The translations under genes were made by a program, and so were the position numbers. A DNA stretch of 64,000 bases from JAHJQZ01 sp963667595 (GTDB taxonomy: Bacteria > Pseudomonadota > Alphaproteobacteria > Rhizobiales > Devosiaceae), in NCBI GenBank assembly GCA_963667595.2, contig CAXXWD010000011.1, positions 1 to 64,000 of the forward strand. The letters are read 5' to 3'. Numbering within the stretch: the stretch's first letter is position 1; the number at the start of each line of letters is the position of its first letter. Under the pieces are notes generated by a model. The model was not told the origin of the DNA, did not search any database, and saw only the letters and a list, made by a program, of their open reading frames with translations. This document shows, piece after piece, positions 8,607 through 17,347 of the stretch.

Positions 8607-9377
8607 TTTGCGCACGTCGCGCCGCATGATCCTGACGGTCCGTCGCCATTGATGCACAAGGACTGGCGCGAAACGATTGCGCCAGCCCGGACCGGCGGCA
8701 AAGACCCAGCCCTTGCGGCGCCAGTACTCCGCCACCATCAGTCCGAGCGCCAGTCCGAGTCCGGCGCCGAACAGGACGTCCGACAGATAGTGCATGCCGA
8801 TAACGATGCGCGACAAAGCGATGAGCACCGCCGGCACGAACACCCAGGCGCCCCAGGGCCCGAACAGCAATGCCATGGCGAGGGCAAAGGCCAGCGACGT
8901 GGTGGCGTGACCCGAGGGAAAGGACTGGAAGTCCCACGAAAAATGGCTGAGGAAGCGGAAGGACAACACGCCTTCGGCATCGATCCAGATTGGCCGCGCC
9001 CGTCCGAACAGCCGCTTGAGGATGGCGGAAACCAGCCCCGGAATGCCGACGGCGGCAAAAGCGAACATCGACAACGCACTCAGCGCGCGCAGGCTCCAGC
9101 GACACCAGTAGCTGCGCACCAGCTTCCAGCCGACAAGCCCGACGAGCCAGAGCACCAGGGCCGGCACCAGAACCACCGCCCCTTCGCCGAACGGCGTCAG
9201 CCAGGCAAAAAAGGCGCGTTCGCTCTCCGGCCAGGCCATCAACGTCCGCGTCACGCGCGCGTCGAAAAACAGCGCCAGGACGAAAAACCCCAGGATCATT
9301 GCGAAAAGACCCCAGACCATGCGTCCTCCGCGCATCAGGGATCGCGAGCCGCCCTTTTCGCTCTTAAGTTCGGTCAT
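8601..9377 (-). CDS. PAP2-family membrane phosphatase
   Basis: An integral membrane phosphatase of 258 residues, probably acting on a lipid phosphate or an isoprenoid pyrophosphate at the periplasmic face. The three PAP2 signatures are intact: KRLFGRARP (residues 121-129), PSGH (154-157) and SRIVIGMHYLSD (189-200, with H196 and D200). At least five hydrophobic helices surround them. The start at 9377 (MTELKSEKGG) was chosen because the 40 residues upstream are basic and unlike the family. LpxE-like or undecaprenyl-pyrophosphatase-like roles cannot be separated from sequence alone. Confidence 0.85.
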   Translation of the reverse strand: MTELKSEKGGSRSLMRGGRMVWGLFAMILGFFVLALFFDARVTRTLMAWPESERAFFAWLTPFGEGAVVLVPALVLWLVGLVGWKLVRSYWCRWSLRALSALSMFAFAAVGIPGLVSAILKRLFGRARPIWIDAEGVLSFRFLSHFSWDFQSFPSGHATTSLAFALAMALLFGPWGAWVFVPAVLIALSRIVIGMHYLSDVLFGAGLGLALGLMVAEYWRRKGWVFAAGPGWRNRFAPVLVHQWRRTVRIMRRDVRKS

Positions 9378-9665
9378 GCGTCTTTTTTTTCTCCGCTGTC
9401 CGGCCTGAAGGCGTTTTCGCGCCTGATCAAGACCCCAGGCGCGCTTTGGGTGCCTGAGTACATCAAAACACCCTGCTCCGTTTTTTGGTGCTCGCATCGG
9501 TTTCTCACGAAATTCCGGATTCCGCTTATTTTGCCTGATGCCCTAACTCATTGCGAATACGCACCTATTCTCAAGTGGTCGTCCCGTGGTTCTTCATTGA
9601 AGCCTCTAACACGGCTTGCCCTTTGTCACAAGAATCTGTAATCGGAGGCGACCAGCCAATCGGCC

Positions 9666-9742
9666 CGGGGCATAGCTCAGTCTGGTAGAGCACTGGTTTT
9701 GGGAACCAGGGGTCGCAAGTTCGAATCTTGTTGCCCCGACCA
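9666..9742 (+). tRNA. tRNA-Pro (anticodon TGG)
   Basis: A full cloverleaf: acceptor CGGGGCA paired with TGCCCCG, D-arm AGCTCAG...GAGC, anticodon loop TTTGGGA giving TGG, and T-loop TTCGAAT. The CCA end is encoded. It decodes CCA/CCG. Confidence 0.96.
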
Positions 9743-9765
9743 GTTTGAATGCGAGTTTCGAGACG

Positions 9766-10071
9766 ATGACCGCACACATTTTCCGTCCCGCTGACAACGC
9801 CATGCAGTCCGGCCGCGGCAAATCCAAGTCCTGGGTTCTGGAATTCGAGGCCGAACAGCCGCGCGAACTCGAACCGCTGATGGGCTACACCTCGTCGCGC
9901 GATACCCAGCAGCAGGTCCGGCTGAAGTTCGAAACGCTCGAAGCCGCCGAGGCCTATGCCCGCCGTGAAGGGTTGGCCTATTCCGTGCAAAAGCCCCACG
10001 ACCACACGCCCAAGCGCGTCGCCTACCCGGACAATTTCCGCCACGACCGCAAGCAGCCCTGGACGCACTAG
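9766..10071 (+). CDS. NDUFS4-like ETC complex I subunit protein
   Basis: A 101-residue soluble protein of the ETC_C1_NDUFS4 family, the alphaproteobacterial relative of the mitochondrial 18-kDa accessory subunit of NADH:ubiquinone oxidoreductase. Landmarks are IFRPADNAMQSG near the start, the KSWVLEFE strand, PLMGYTSSRDTQQQVRLKF and the C-terminal PDNFRHDRKQPW. The start at 9766 was preferred over an ATG seven codons upstream, because MTAHIFRP is the family start and the upstream one nearly abuts the tRNA. It stands alone, 23 bases after tRNA-Pro. Confidence 0.9.
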   Translation: MTAHIFRPADNAMQSGRGKSKSWVLEFEAEQPRELEPLMGYTSSRDTQQQVRLKFETLEAAEAYARREGLAYSVQKPHDHTPKRVAYPDNFRHDRKQPWTH

Positions 10072-10275
10072 GCGTCTTCCGCCCGTGCTGGACTGACAAC
10101 CGTCACCTGCAGCCGCGCGCCGCGGGCGGCTTCCTGTTCCGGCCCGACGCTTTCCACCGCCTCACTCATCAAAAAAAAACGACAGCTCACACGCTTAGCT
10201 CCCGGCAAAGGGCGTGGAATCGCGCAGGTGCGGCGTGGCTCCTTTCGGTGTCGATTGGGACGACGGGGCTGTGCT

Positions 10276-12195
10276 CTACAGTCTCGGCATCATGCGGGCC
10301 TGGGCCGCGAAGCGCATCCAGCTCTTGTTGGCTTTTTGCGTCCAGCCCGCCTCGGCGATGGCGCCGAGACGCGGGAAGACCATATGGTTGAAGCGCGCAC
10401 GCGAGGTGAGGTTCTCGCTCCAGATGCAGCCCTGTATGCCCTTGAGTTTCTCGATCAATTCATCAGGAAATTCAGCTACGGCTTCGAATTCATAGGTCTT
10501 TTTCGGCGACGCGATTCCGGCCCAGGTCAAGCCCGGCTCAAGCCAGGCGTCCGATTGCGCCATGTCGAGATAATAGGCCTGCCCCGGCGTCATGACGACG
10601 TCATAGCCGAGCTTGGCCAGTTCGAGCCCGATTTCGATCTTGTACCACGCCATTAAAAGCGTACCCTCCGGTTCGACGCCACCGCCCAGCGCCACTTCGT
10701 TCCAGCCGGCGAACTTCTTGCCGAGCCCGACAAGGATCTGCTGTACCCGGCGCAAAAGATGCGCCTGCAATTCCATCGTGCCCTTGAGGTTTTCGGCATC
10801 CATCATGGCCTGCGCCGCCGGTGAGCCCAGCCAGGAACCGTCCGCCACCTCGTCGCCGCCGACATGCAGATAAGGGAACGGAAACAGCGCCGCCACTTCC
10901 GAGAAGACGTCTTCGAGGAACCTGTAAGTTTCGGCGCGCGCCGGATTGAGCGAATTGTTGGCATAGCCCTGAACCGAATGGTAGTTGCCCGCCCGCTCCG
11001 CCGGATCGGCGAGATCAGGATAAGCCGCGAGCGCCGCGGCGCAATGGCCCGGCACGTCGAACTCGGGCATGATGTCGACATTGATCCTAGCGGCATGGGC
11101 GATCAGTCGCCGCGCTTCGTCCTGGGTGTAAAACCCGCCGGTGCCCCCTGCCCCGGTCCCGAGCTGGGGCAACATCTTCTCGTTCGGCCCCTGGCGCGCA
11201 CCGGCCCGGGTCAGTTCCGGCCGGCTCTTGATTTCGAGCCGCCAGCCCTCGTCGTCGGAAAGATGCCAATGCATGACGTTGATCTTGTTCCAGGCGAGGA
11301 TGTCGACGAAGCGGGTGACGCTTTCGATCGCATAGACCTGGCGGGAAACATCGAGATGGCAGCCGCGCCACGCATAGCGCGGCGCATCCGCAATGCGGCC
11401 CGAACAGGGGAAGCGGAACGCGTCCGGCATGGTCAGGGCGCCGTGCATCATCTGCGCCAGCGTGATCAAACCATTGATCCGCCCCTTGCCGCCGGCCGAG
11501 ACCAGCACGATTTCCTCTGGCGCGAACGTCAGTTCATAGGCCTCTTCGGCGAGCGAAATATCCTCGGCAAAGCGTACCGGCAATGCGCCCGTCATCGGTT
11601 TTAGCGTCATGGCGGTGTGGTCATTGGGGAAAAGTCGCTGCCCAAGGGCCGCGACGTCCGCCATGGTCGCAACCGCGTCGCCGGAAGCGCCGGGGGCCGG
11701 ATAGAGCCCGAGCGGCGCAGCGGCGAAATCGCCGAGCGAAACCGTGTTCGGCCAGGGAATGATCGCCACGGGATCGGTCAGTTCGCCCGCCGGCACCAGT
11801 TCTCCGGCAGCCTCGGCCACAAAACCTTCGGGCATGAGGTCGCCGCTGTCGAGATCGTGCACCGAACCGTCGGCGCAAATGAGATAGGCGGTACTGATGC
11901 CGTCCGTGATGTGGCTCGGCGCCCGGGCCAACGCACCGACCGTGAAGTCCCAACACGCACCCGGTTGCAGCACCAACCCCTTGGGCGGTGCGAATTCGTG
12001 ATGATTGGCATCGCGTCGAACCAGGCTGGCATTGGTGATTTTCGTCCGGTCGAGATTGCGGGTCAGCGTCGTATAAACCAGCGTGAACCCCGAAAGCGGT
12101 TGTTTCGACAGATTGGTCAGGGTCAGCAACATCCGGCCGTTTTCATCCCCATCGGGCGTCCAGCGGGCATCGAGCCGGCCAAAATCTGCGTTCAT
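10276..12195 (-). CDS. beta-N-acetylhexosaminidase, glycoside hydrolase family 20
   Basis: It should release GlcNAc from chitooligosaccharides or other beta-hexosaminides. The protein has 639 residues. Residues about 10-125 form an N-terminal immunoglobulin-like domain, 145-260 the GH20b domain, and the catalytic TIM barrel follows (YAWRGCHLDVSRQ, NVMHWHLSDDEGWRLEI). The catalytic pair D448-E449 lies in HVGGDE. No signal peptide is visible, so it may be cytoplasmic or use another export route. The start at 12195 is set by GGAG eight bases upstream; an ATG four codons earlier is less well placed. It lies 85 bases downstream of the rpiR-family gene in the same direction, so it is probably co-regulated. 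Confidence 0.93.
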   Translation of the reverse strand: MNADFGRLDARWTPDGDENGRMLLTLTNLSKQPLSGFTLVYTTLTRNLDRTKITNASLVRRDANHHEFAPPKGLVLQPGACWDFTVGALARAPSHITDGISTAYLICADGSVHDLDSGDLMPEGFVAEAAGELVPAGELTDPVAIIPWPNTVSLGDFAAAPLGLYPAPGASGDAVATMADVAALGQRLFPNDHTAMTLKPMTGALPVRFAEDISLAEEAYELTFAPEEIVLVSAGGKGRINGLITLAQMMHGALTMPDAFRFPCSGRIADAPRYAWRGCHLDVSRQVYAIESVTRFVDILAWNKINVMHWHLSDDEGWRLEIKSRPELTRAGARQGPNEKMLPQLGTGAGGTGGFYTQDEARRLIAHAARINVDIMPEFDVPGHCAAALAAYPDLADPAERAGNYHSVQGYANNSLNPARAETYRFLEDVFSEVAALFPFPYLHVGGDEVADGSWLGSPAAQAMMDAENLKGTMELQAHLLRRVQQILVGLGKKFAGWNEVALGGGVEPEGTLLMAWYKIEIGLELAKLGYDVVMTPGQAYYLDMAQSDAWLEPGLTWAGIASPKKTYEFEAVAEFPDELIEKLKGIQGCIWSENLTSRARFNHMVFPRLGAIAEAGWTQKANKSWMRFAAQARMMPRL

Positions 12196-12280
12196 TTTCG
12201 TCTCCATCGTTCGGAAATGGGTCCCCCGCTTGCCGGGTTTTGAGGGAATTGCGGCCGTAATGGCGGCCATGGCAACGGGC

Positions 12281-13144
12281 TCAGTCGCCGGATATCTCCG
12301 GATCGTCGCGGTCGTGATAAAGCGCCATCTGGTGTTCGACGCGCCTGAGGGTCGCCCGCGCAGCGCCCTCACGCCGCATCGCCACCAGCGTGGCCAGAAT
12401 GTCGACCATGGCCAGAAAGGCGTAGCGCGCCGGGGTCGGTCTCAGGACATTGCTGCCCTCGGCGAAATCGACCGGCAGAACAAGGCCGGCGGCCGACGCT
12501 AACGGGCTTTGCGGACGGGTCATGGCGATGGTTCGGGCCCCTTCATCGCCCGAGATGGCCAGAACCCGCGCCAGTTCGAGGTTCTTGCCCGAAAAGGACG
12601 TCGCGACGATCACGTCGTCGGGTTTCACCGCCGCCGCCATCATCAGCTGCATGGCGTGATCGGCACTGGTGGTCACCCTGATCCCGAGCCTGAACAGCCG
12701 GTTTTCGATTTCCGAGGCGATCATGGCAGAATCGCCGCCCGAGCCGAACGCATAGACCATGCCGGCCGCCGAAATCGTCGCCGCCGCCTGTTCGGCGGTT
12801 TCGAAATCGAGCGTGGAATGCACGGAATAAAGCGCCGCCTGCGCCCGTTCGATGATCGTATCGGTAATGGCGGTGCTGTCGTCGAGCTTGGGCTCCGGTT
12901 GCAGGAAACCCGTCCCCACAAAGGTCGACTGCGCCAACCGTACCTTGAATTCGGAAAAGCTCTGGCACCCCAGATGCCGGCAGAAACGCGTCACCGTCGG
13001 CGGCGACACCTCGGCACGCGCCGCCAGCTCGATGATCGAGGCATTGACGGCAAAACCGGTATCGGCGAAGACCAGCGCCGCGATCCGCTGTTCGGACCGG
13101 GAGAGGCTGTCTTTTTCGTCCTTGAGGATTGCCAGAATATCCAT
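12281..13144 (-). CDS. RpiR/MurR-family regulator (HTH + SIS)
   Basis: A transcription regulator of 287 residues. Residues 1-75 form the RpiR helix-turn-helix (SRSEQRIAALV, VSPPTVTRFCRHLGCQSFSEFK). Residues about 125-260 form a SIS sugar-phosphate-binding domain (VYAFGSGGDSAMIASE, VIVATSFSGKNLELARVL). Such regulators usually sense an amino-sugar phosphate. It sits directly upstream of the hexosaminidase and divergent from an NTF2-like gene. Two palindrome-like sites in the divergent region, and a better one before the Gfo-ABC operon, resemble operators for this family, so it is the likely local regulator of GlcNAc or chitobiose uptake. Confidence 0.9.
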   Translation of the reverse strand: MDILAILKDEKDSLSRSEQRIAALVFADTGFAVNASIIELAARAEVSPPTVTRFCRHLGCQSFSEFKVRLAQSTFVGTGFLQPEPKLDDSTAITDTIIERAQAALYSVHSTLDFETAEQAAATISAAGMVYAFGSGGDSAMIASEIENRLFRLGIRVTTSADHAMQLMMAAAVKPDDVIVATSFSGKNLELARVLAISGDEGARTIAMTRPQSPLASAAGLVLPVDFAEGSNVLRPTPARYAFLAMVDILATLVAMRREGAARATLRRVEHQMALYHDRDDPEISGD

Positions 13145-13279
13145 TGCATAGATCCCAAGGCTCAGTATCGCCTTTTATAGACGATCGCGACCAGGGCGCC
13201 GGTCTTCGGACAGTTTTCCGGCATTCCTGTCGCAATGCCGACAAAGCCGTTGGTGTCCCATTCGGAGCGCCGAAGCCAC

Positions 13280-13294
13280 TGTAAATAATTTTCG
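13280..13294. promoter_or_regulatory. candidate RpiR operator 1
   Basis: TGTAAAT-A-ATTTTCG differs at one base per arm from the perfect palindrome TGAAAAT-T-ATTTTCA at 19508. It lies between the divergent rpiR (start 13144) and NTF2-like (start 13368) genes. Confidence 0.5.
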
Positions 13295-13353
13295 CCCCTC
13301 ATTGACAGTTCAGCAGATCTGGTCACATTTCTCCAGTGAATTTTCGATGAGGG

Positions 13354-13367
13354 TGTAAATTATTTCG
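13354..13367. promoter_or_regulatory. candidate RpiR operator 2, abutting an ATG
   Basis: TGTAAATTATTTCG, one base shorter than site 1 and immediately before the start codon of the NTF2-like gene. The two sites are 74 bp apart, close to seven helical turns, so bound protein could loop or act as a roadblock. Confidence 0.4.
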
Positions 13368-13853
13368 ATGCGCGATCCCTTCGCCAACCCCTTCCCCGTT
13401 TCCGATCCGGATCGTCATGCCATCTGGGAGATGCTGGTCGCCCGCGATATCGCCGCGTTCCTTGCCGCCGACTGGAGCCGTGTCGCCAATGATTTCATCG
13501 CCGACGCGTTCATCGGCATCGACGGACGCGGGAGCGCCAATCCCGACGACTGGCGTTTGAGCTTTTCCGATCTCGGCGCCTATCGCGACGCATGGCTCCG
13601 GCAGGCGCACGACTTCGCCCAACAACGCTATCGGGACGATCCACGCACCGCCATTTTCTCGGCGACCTCTCTCGAAACGATCGAAATCAGCGGCACGCGC
13701 GCGCTGGTGCACAAGAAATTCGACGGCGGCATCACGCTCGATGACGGCAGGTTCGACCCGATGAACTGGCAGACCGTTTATTTCTGCAGGCATCAGGACG
13801 GGCACTGGAAGATTTCCGGCTTCACCGGCTATCTGCCGAATCCCATGGGCTGA
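13368..13853 (+). CDS. NTF2/SnoaL-like hypothetical protein
   Basis: A 161-residue soluble protein with no signal peptide. Its shape fits an NTF2-like cone fold: an N-terminal helix pair (AIWEMLVARDIAAFLAADW), a middle helix and a C-terminal beta sheet (TLDDGRFDPMNWQTVYFCRH, GHWKISGFTGYLPNPMG). Proteins of this size are either small-molecule enzymes (isomerases, dehydratases) or binding proteins, and no catalytic residue can be assigned. It is divergent from rpiR, with two candidate RpiR sites in front of it, one touching the start codon. A link to amino-sugar use is an inference from that position only. Confidence 0.7.
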   Translation: MRDPFANPFPVSDPDRHAIWEMLVARDIAAFLAADWSRVANDFIADAFIGIDGRGSANPDDWRLSFSDLGAYRDAWLRQAHDFAQQRYRDDPRTAIFSATSLETIEISGTRALVHKKFDGGITLDDGRFDPMNWQTVYFCRHQDGHWKISGFTGYLPNPMG

Positions 13854-14022
13854 TCGGGCGTCGCCGGGATACCCATCTTCACGGCGGCACTGGCCCGCCG
13901 GGACAAACACCGCCTCGCCCTCGCCATCGATATTATGCCGAACGCAGACCCCAACACGCCGACGACCAATTCCTGTCGCAAGATCGCGCGACACATGGAC
14001 GATTGTCGACACGCCGTTCGGT

Positions 14023-14040
14023 GGAGGCGCTTACGCCTCC
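14023..14040 (-). terminator. stem-loop at the stop codon of the ATPase gene
   Basis: GGAGGCG and CGCCTCC make a 7-bp stem with a 4-base loop that contains the TAA stop of the ABC ATPase gene ending at 14031. No T run follows, so it may end or protect the transcript at the tail of the Gfo-ABC operon. Confidence 0.4.
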
Positions 14041-15170
14041 GTCGCAGCCAGCAGGTTCGGATCGATTTCCGTCAGCTCGACCCGACGCGAAAGCGCCTTG
14101 TCGTTTTCGTCGAACAGATGGCAGTCGGCCCCGTTGATGCCAATGGGGATCGCCTTGCCTTCCGGGGTTATGACGCTGCCCGGAAAGATGGCGCAGAACG
14201 GCGTCGCCCCGGCCCCCACCGTCGTATAGGCGACGGTGTGGATGCCGAGATGCTCGACCACATTCGGCTCGATCTCGAAGGTCAGATCGCCCTTGCCGAT
14301 GGCCAGATGTTCGGGACGGACGCCGAGCCTAAAGCGCTTGCCTTCGATTCCCGGAACCGGATCGACATGGACCTTGATCGTGCCCGGGATGCCATCGACT
14401 TCCACCACCACGCCGTCGGCCTCGACGCTTTTGCATGTTGCGGGCAGCGTGTTCATCCTGGGATTGCCGATGAATTCGGCCACGAACAGGTTTTCCGGCT
14501 TGTGATAGAGTTCGAGTGGCGAGCCCTGCTGGGCAATGACGCCCTGATTGAGCACCACGATGGTATCGGCCATGGTCATGGCCTCGACCTGATCATGGGT
14601 CACATAGACCATGGTCGCGTCGAGATCGCGGTGAAGCTTGGCCAGTTCCACCCGCATTTCGGCCCTCAGGGCCGCATCGAGGTTGGACAGCGGCTCATCG
14701 AACAAAAAGACCGACGGCTCGCGGACGATGGCGCGACCGATGGCAACGCGCTGGCGCTGGCCGCCTGAAAGCTGGCCGGGCTTGTGCTGCAACCTGTCAT
14801 GCAATTGCAGGATGTCGGCGGCGCGGTTGACCTTTTCTTCCACCTGCTTTTGCGGCAGGCGTTCGACGCGCAGCGGAAAGGCGATGTTCTCGAACACGCT
14901 CATATGCGGATAAAGCGCGTAGGACTGGAACACCATGGCAATGCCGCGCTTGACCGGCGGCAGGTCGTTGACCCGCCTGGAATCGATGCGGATTTCGCCC
15001 ATGCTGATCTCTTCGAGACCAGCAATCATGCGCAAAAGCGTTGACTTGCCGCAACCCGAAGGGCCGACGAACACGATGAACTGTCCGTGCCGCACATCGA
15101 GAGATACGCCCTTGATGACCTCGACATCGCCATAGGTCTTGTGGACACCGTCCAGTTCGAGTTGTCCCAC
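14031..15170 (-). CDS. ugpC: sugar ABC transporter ATPase, UgpC/MalK family
   Basis: ATPase of a carbohydrate importer, 379 residues. Walker A is GPSGCGKST at 36-44, LSGGQ at 134-138 and Walker B ends in D158-E159. Residues about 235-375 form the C-terminal MalK-type regulatory/OB domain (LGVRPEHLAIG). It is the last gene of the minus-strand operon dehydrogenase - permease - permease - binding protein - ATPase. It follows the binding-protein gene across an 11-bp stem-loop. It probably energises GlcNAc or chitooligosaccharide import, judging from the neighbouring nag genes. The symbol is a family label, not proof of glycerol-3-phosphate uptake. Confidence 0.93.
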   Translation of the reverse strand: MGQLELDGVHKTYGDVEVIKGVSLDVRHGQFIVFVGPSGCGKSTLLRMIAGLEEISMGEIRIDSRRVNDLPPVKRGIAMVFQSYALYPHMSVFENIAFPLRVERLPQKQVEEKVNRAADILQLHDRLQHKPGQLSGGQRQRVAIGRAIVREPSVFLFDEPLSNLDAALRAEMRVELAKLHRDLDATMVYVTHDQVEAMTMADTIVVLNQGVIAQQGSPLELYHKPENLFVAEFIGNPRMNTLPATCKSVEADGVVVEVDGIPGTIKVHVDPVPGIEGKRFRLGVRPEHLAIGKGDLTFEIEPNVVEHLGIHTVAYTTVGAGATPFCAIFPGSVITPEGKAIPIGINGADCHLFDENDKALSRRVELTEIDPNLLAATEA

Positions 15171-15199
15171 CTCAGCCTCCTGGGTTTGCAGTTTTGGAC

Positions 15200-15226
15200 G
15201 CTGTCCGGGGTCTTCCCCCGGACAGC
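15200..15226 (-). terminator. intercistronic stem-loop after the binding-protein gene
   Basis: GCTGTCCGGGG and CCCCGGACAGC form a perfect 11-bp stem with a 5-base loop. It sits between the stop of the binding-protein gene (15249) and the ATPase start (15170). There is no T run. Confidence 0.75.
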
Positions 15227-15248
15227 ATGATCGTTACGCCGAAAGGCG

Positions 15249-16457
15249 CTAGAGCGATTCCAGCGTTTCCTGCGCATAGGAAAGCGCGTCGGCGGGTTCG
15301 GACTGGCCGGTCACGACCGACTGAACCATTTCGATGAACGCATCCTGCATGCCCTTGTAGTCCGTCATCAGCGGTTCCGGACCGCCATTGGCGATACCGT
15401 CGAGGAAGGGCTTCCAGGTCGGATCTTCGGCAACCAGGTCGGCAACGCCGGCAACCGGACGCATCGGGGTCAGGCCGTGCATCTTTTCGTAGGTGAACTG
15501 GTTCTCCGGATTGGTCAGGAGCTTGGCCAGATCGATGGCCTCGTCCTCGACGCCCGAGCCCTTGAAGACGGCCAGGGAGTCGGTGATCAGCAGCGTGCCG
15601 GGACCCTTGGCAGACGGGCCGACCGGAAGCGCGGCAACGCCCCAGTTGACATCTTCGGACGCCTGGACGCGGAGCCACGGGCCCTGCTCGATCATGGCGA
15701 TCTGACCATCGTTGAAGATATGGATCATCTCGTCCTGCTCGTAAGCGGTCGGGCCTTCTTCGGCCACGTCGACCAGCTTCTTGTAGAATTCGAGCGCTTC
15801 GAGGTTCTGCGGGCTGTCGAGCACGATGGTGTCGTTCGCGTCGAGCACCTGACCATCATTGGTGTAAACATAATGCAGGAACTGATGCATCGTGTTGTCC
15901 ATGGTCTTGGCCGGCAGACCATAACCGGCGACGCCAGTCTTTTCCTTGATGGTCTTGGCGGCGGCATAGAGCTCTTCCCAGGTCGCCGGCGGCGTTTCGG
16001 GATCGAGACCGGCCTTGGCGAACAGGTCCTTGTTCCAGAACAGCGCCTTGGTCGAGAAGGCCGTCGGGATACCCCACTGCTGGCCACCGGAGGTCACGGT
16101 GTCGATGATGTGCGGGTAATAGGAGGCCTTTTCCTCATCCGTATAGGGAATCGGAACGATCAGGTCGTTTTCGGAGAGCTGCTTGAGGGTACGCGAGCCC
16201 ATATAGGCGAGCGCAACCGGATCTCCGGCGGCGGCGAGCGTGGTCGCCTTGTCCTGGCACTGGGCCCAGCCGATCTGCTGCACTTCGACCGTGTTGCCGG
16301 TCTTGGCTTCCCATTCCGCGATCAGGGCGGGATAGGTCTCGGCGATCTTGTCGCCGCACTGGATCATGGAGATGGTCTTGCCCTCGGCCAGTGCGGCCGT
16401 GGACGTCGCAGCCAGCAGAGCAATCGCGCTGACCATTACTGTCGAGTATTTAGTCAT
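15249..16457 (-). CDS. carbohydrate ABC transporter substrate-binding protein
   Basis: A periplasmic SBP_bac_1-type sugar receptor of 402 residues. MTKYSTVMVSAIALLAATST followed by AALA is a signal peptide, with mature start EGKTISMIQCGD. Typical cluster features are WGIPTAFSTKALFWNKDLF, PPATWEELYAAAKTIKEKTG, QIAMIEQGPWLRV and the late EAIDLAKLLTNPENQ. The start at 16457 has AAAGGGA upstream; an ATG 12 codons earlier would spoil the signal peptide. The substrate is not readable from sequence. Position inside a GlcNAc-catabolic region suggests GlcNAc or chitobiose. Confidence 0.92.
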   Translation of the reverse strand: MTKYSTVMVSAIALLAATSTAALAEGKTISMIQCGDKIAETYPALIAEWEAKTGNTVEVQQIGWAQCQDKATTLAAAGDPVALAYMGSRTLKQLSENDLIVPIPYTDEEKASYYPHIIDTVTSGGQQWGIPTAFSTKALFWNKDLFAKAGLDPETPPATWEELYAAAKTIKEKTGVAGYGLPAKTMDNTMHQFLHYVYTNDGQVLDANDTIVLDSPQNLEALEFYKKLVDVAEEGPTAYEQDEMIHIFNDGQIAMIEQGPWLRVQASEDVNWGVAALPVGPSAKGPGTLLITDSLAVFKGSGVEDEAIDLAKLLTNPENQFTYEKMHGLTPMRPVAGVADLVAEDPTWKPFLDGIANGGPEPLMTDYKGMQDAFIEMVQSVVTGQSEPADALSYAQETLESL

Positions 16458-16489
16458 GAGTGTCGTCCCTTTCTGTTTCGTCCCTCTGG

Positions 16490-17347
16490 TCATTGTTTCA
16501 CGGCACCGGCGGTCATGCCGGCGACGAGATAGCGCTGAAGGAAGAGGAAGACGATGAGCACCGGCAGGATGCCCACGAAGCTGGCCGCCATTAGTTCATT
16601 CCACACCACCTGCTCGCGACCGAAGAAGGCGTATAGCCCGACGGCTAATGGCATGAACTCTTGCTTTGCGTTGAACGTCAAAGCGAAGATGAATTGCTGT
16701 GCATAGGCGCCGATGAAGGTCGAGATCGCAACAACGGCGATACCCGGCATCGACAGCGGCAGGATAATGCGTCTGAAAACGTAGAGACGGGAAGCGCCGT
16801 CCGCCCAGGCCGCCTCATCAAGTTCCCGCGGAATGCGCAGCATGTAGGTGCGCAACAGCCAGATGCCCGTAGGGATCAAAAAGGCCACGCCGGGAACGAT
16901 CATCGACCAATAGGTGTTGAGCAGTCCCAAAGTCTTGATGAGACGATAAAGCGGGATCAGGAGCACCGCGCCGGAGAACATGTTGATGGCCAGGAACCCG
17001 CCCAGAAGCGCGCCCGAGCCGGGAAACCTGAACCGGGCGAAGGCATAGGCGGCCGGCACCACGAGCGCCAGCACCACGATGGTGATCACCGTCGAGATGA
17101 AGATCGAATTGAAAATGTAGAAGCCGAGATTGGGAACGTGCTCCCACATGGTGATGTAGGAATCGAACGAACCATGTTCCGGCCAGAACCTGTAGGGGGT
17201 CGAAAACAGGTGCGACAACGGCTTCAGCGAGACCAGGAATCCTTCGACGAAGGGCGCCAGGACAAAGGAAAGGAACACGAAGATACCGAAATAGATCCCG
17301 ATCATTTCCCACCAGCGATAGCGGTCGATCATCGCGGAGTTCTTCAT
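16490..17347 (-). CDS. carbohydrate ABC transporter permease (MalG type)
   Basis: An inner-membrane permease of 285 residues, about six helices, with the MalG-type EAA coupling region ELDEAAWADGASRLYVFRRIILPLSMPG and a C-terminal helix before YLVAGMTAGAVKQ. The start at 17347 overlaps the stop of the preceding permease gene by four bases (ATGA), so the two are translationally coupled. The longer open frame upstream is only the other reading frame of that permease and was discarded. It forms the channel with its partner. Confidence 0.93.
   Translation of the reverse strand: MKNSAMIDRYRWWEMIGIYFGIFVFLSFVLAPFVEGFLVSLKPLSHLFSTPYRFWPEHGSFDSYITMWEHVPNLGFYIFNSIFISTVITIVVLALVVPAAYAFARFRFPGSGALLGGFLAINMFSGAVLLIPLYRLIKTLGLLNTYWSMIVPGVAFLIPTGIWLLRTYMLRIPRELDEAAWADGASRLYVFRRIILPLSMPGIAVVAISTFIGAYAQQFIFALTFNAKQEFMPLAVGLYAFFGREQVVWNELMAASFVGILPVLIVFLFLQRYLVAGMTAGAVKQ

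Noticed and set aside
9571..10068. A 165-residue open frame opposite tRNA-Pro and the NDUFS4-like gene.
   Set aside because: It reads through the tRNA gene on the wrong strand and contains residues decoded from the tRNA itself.
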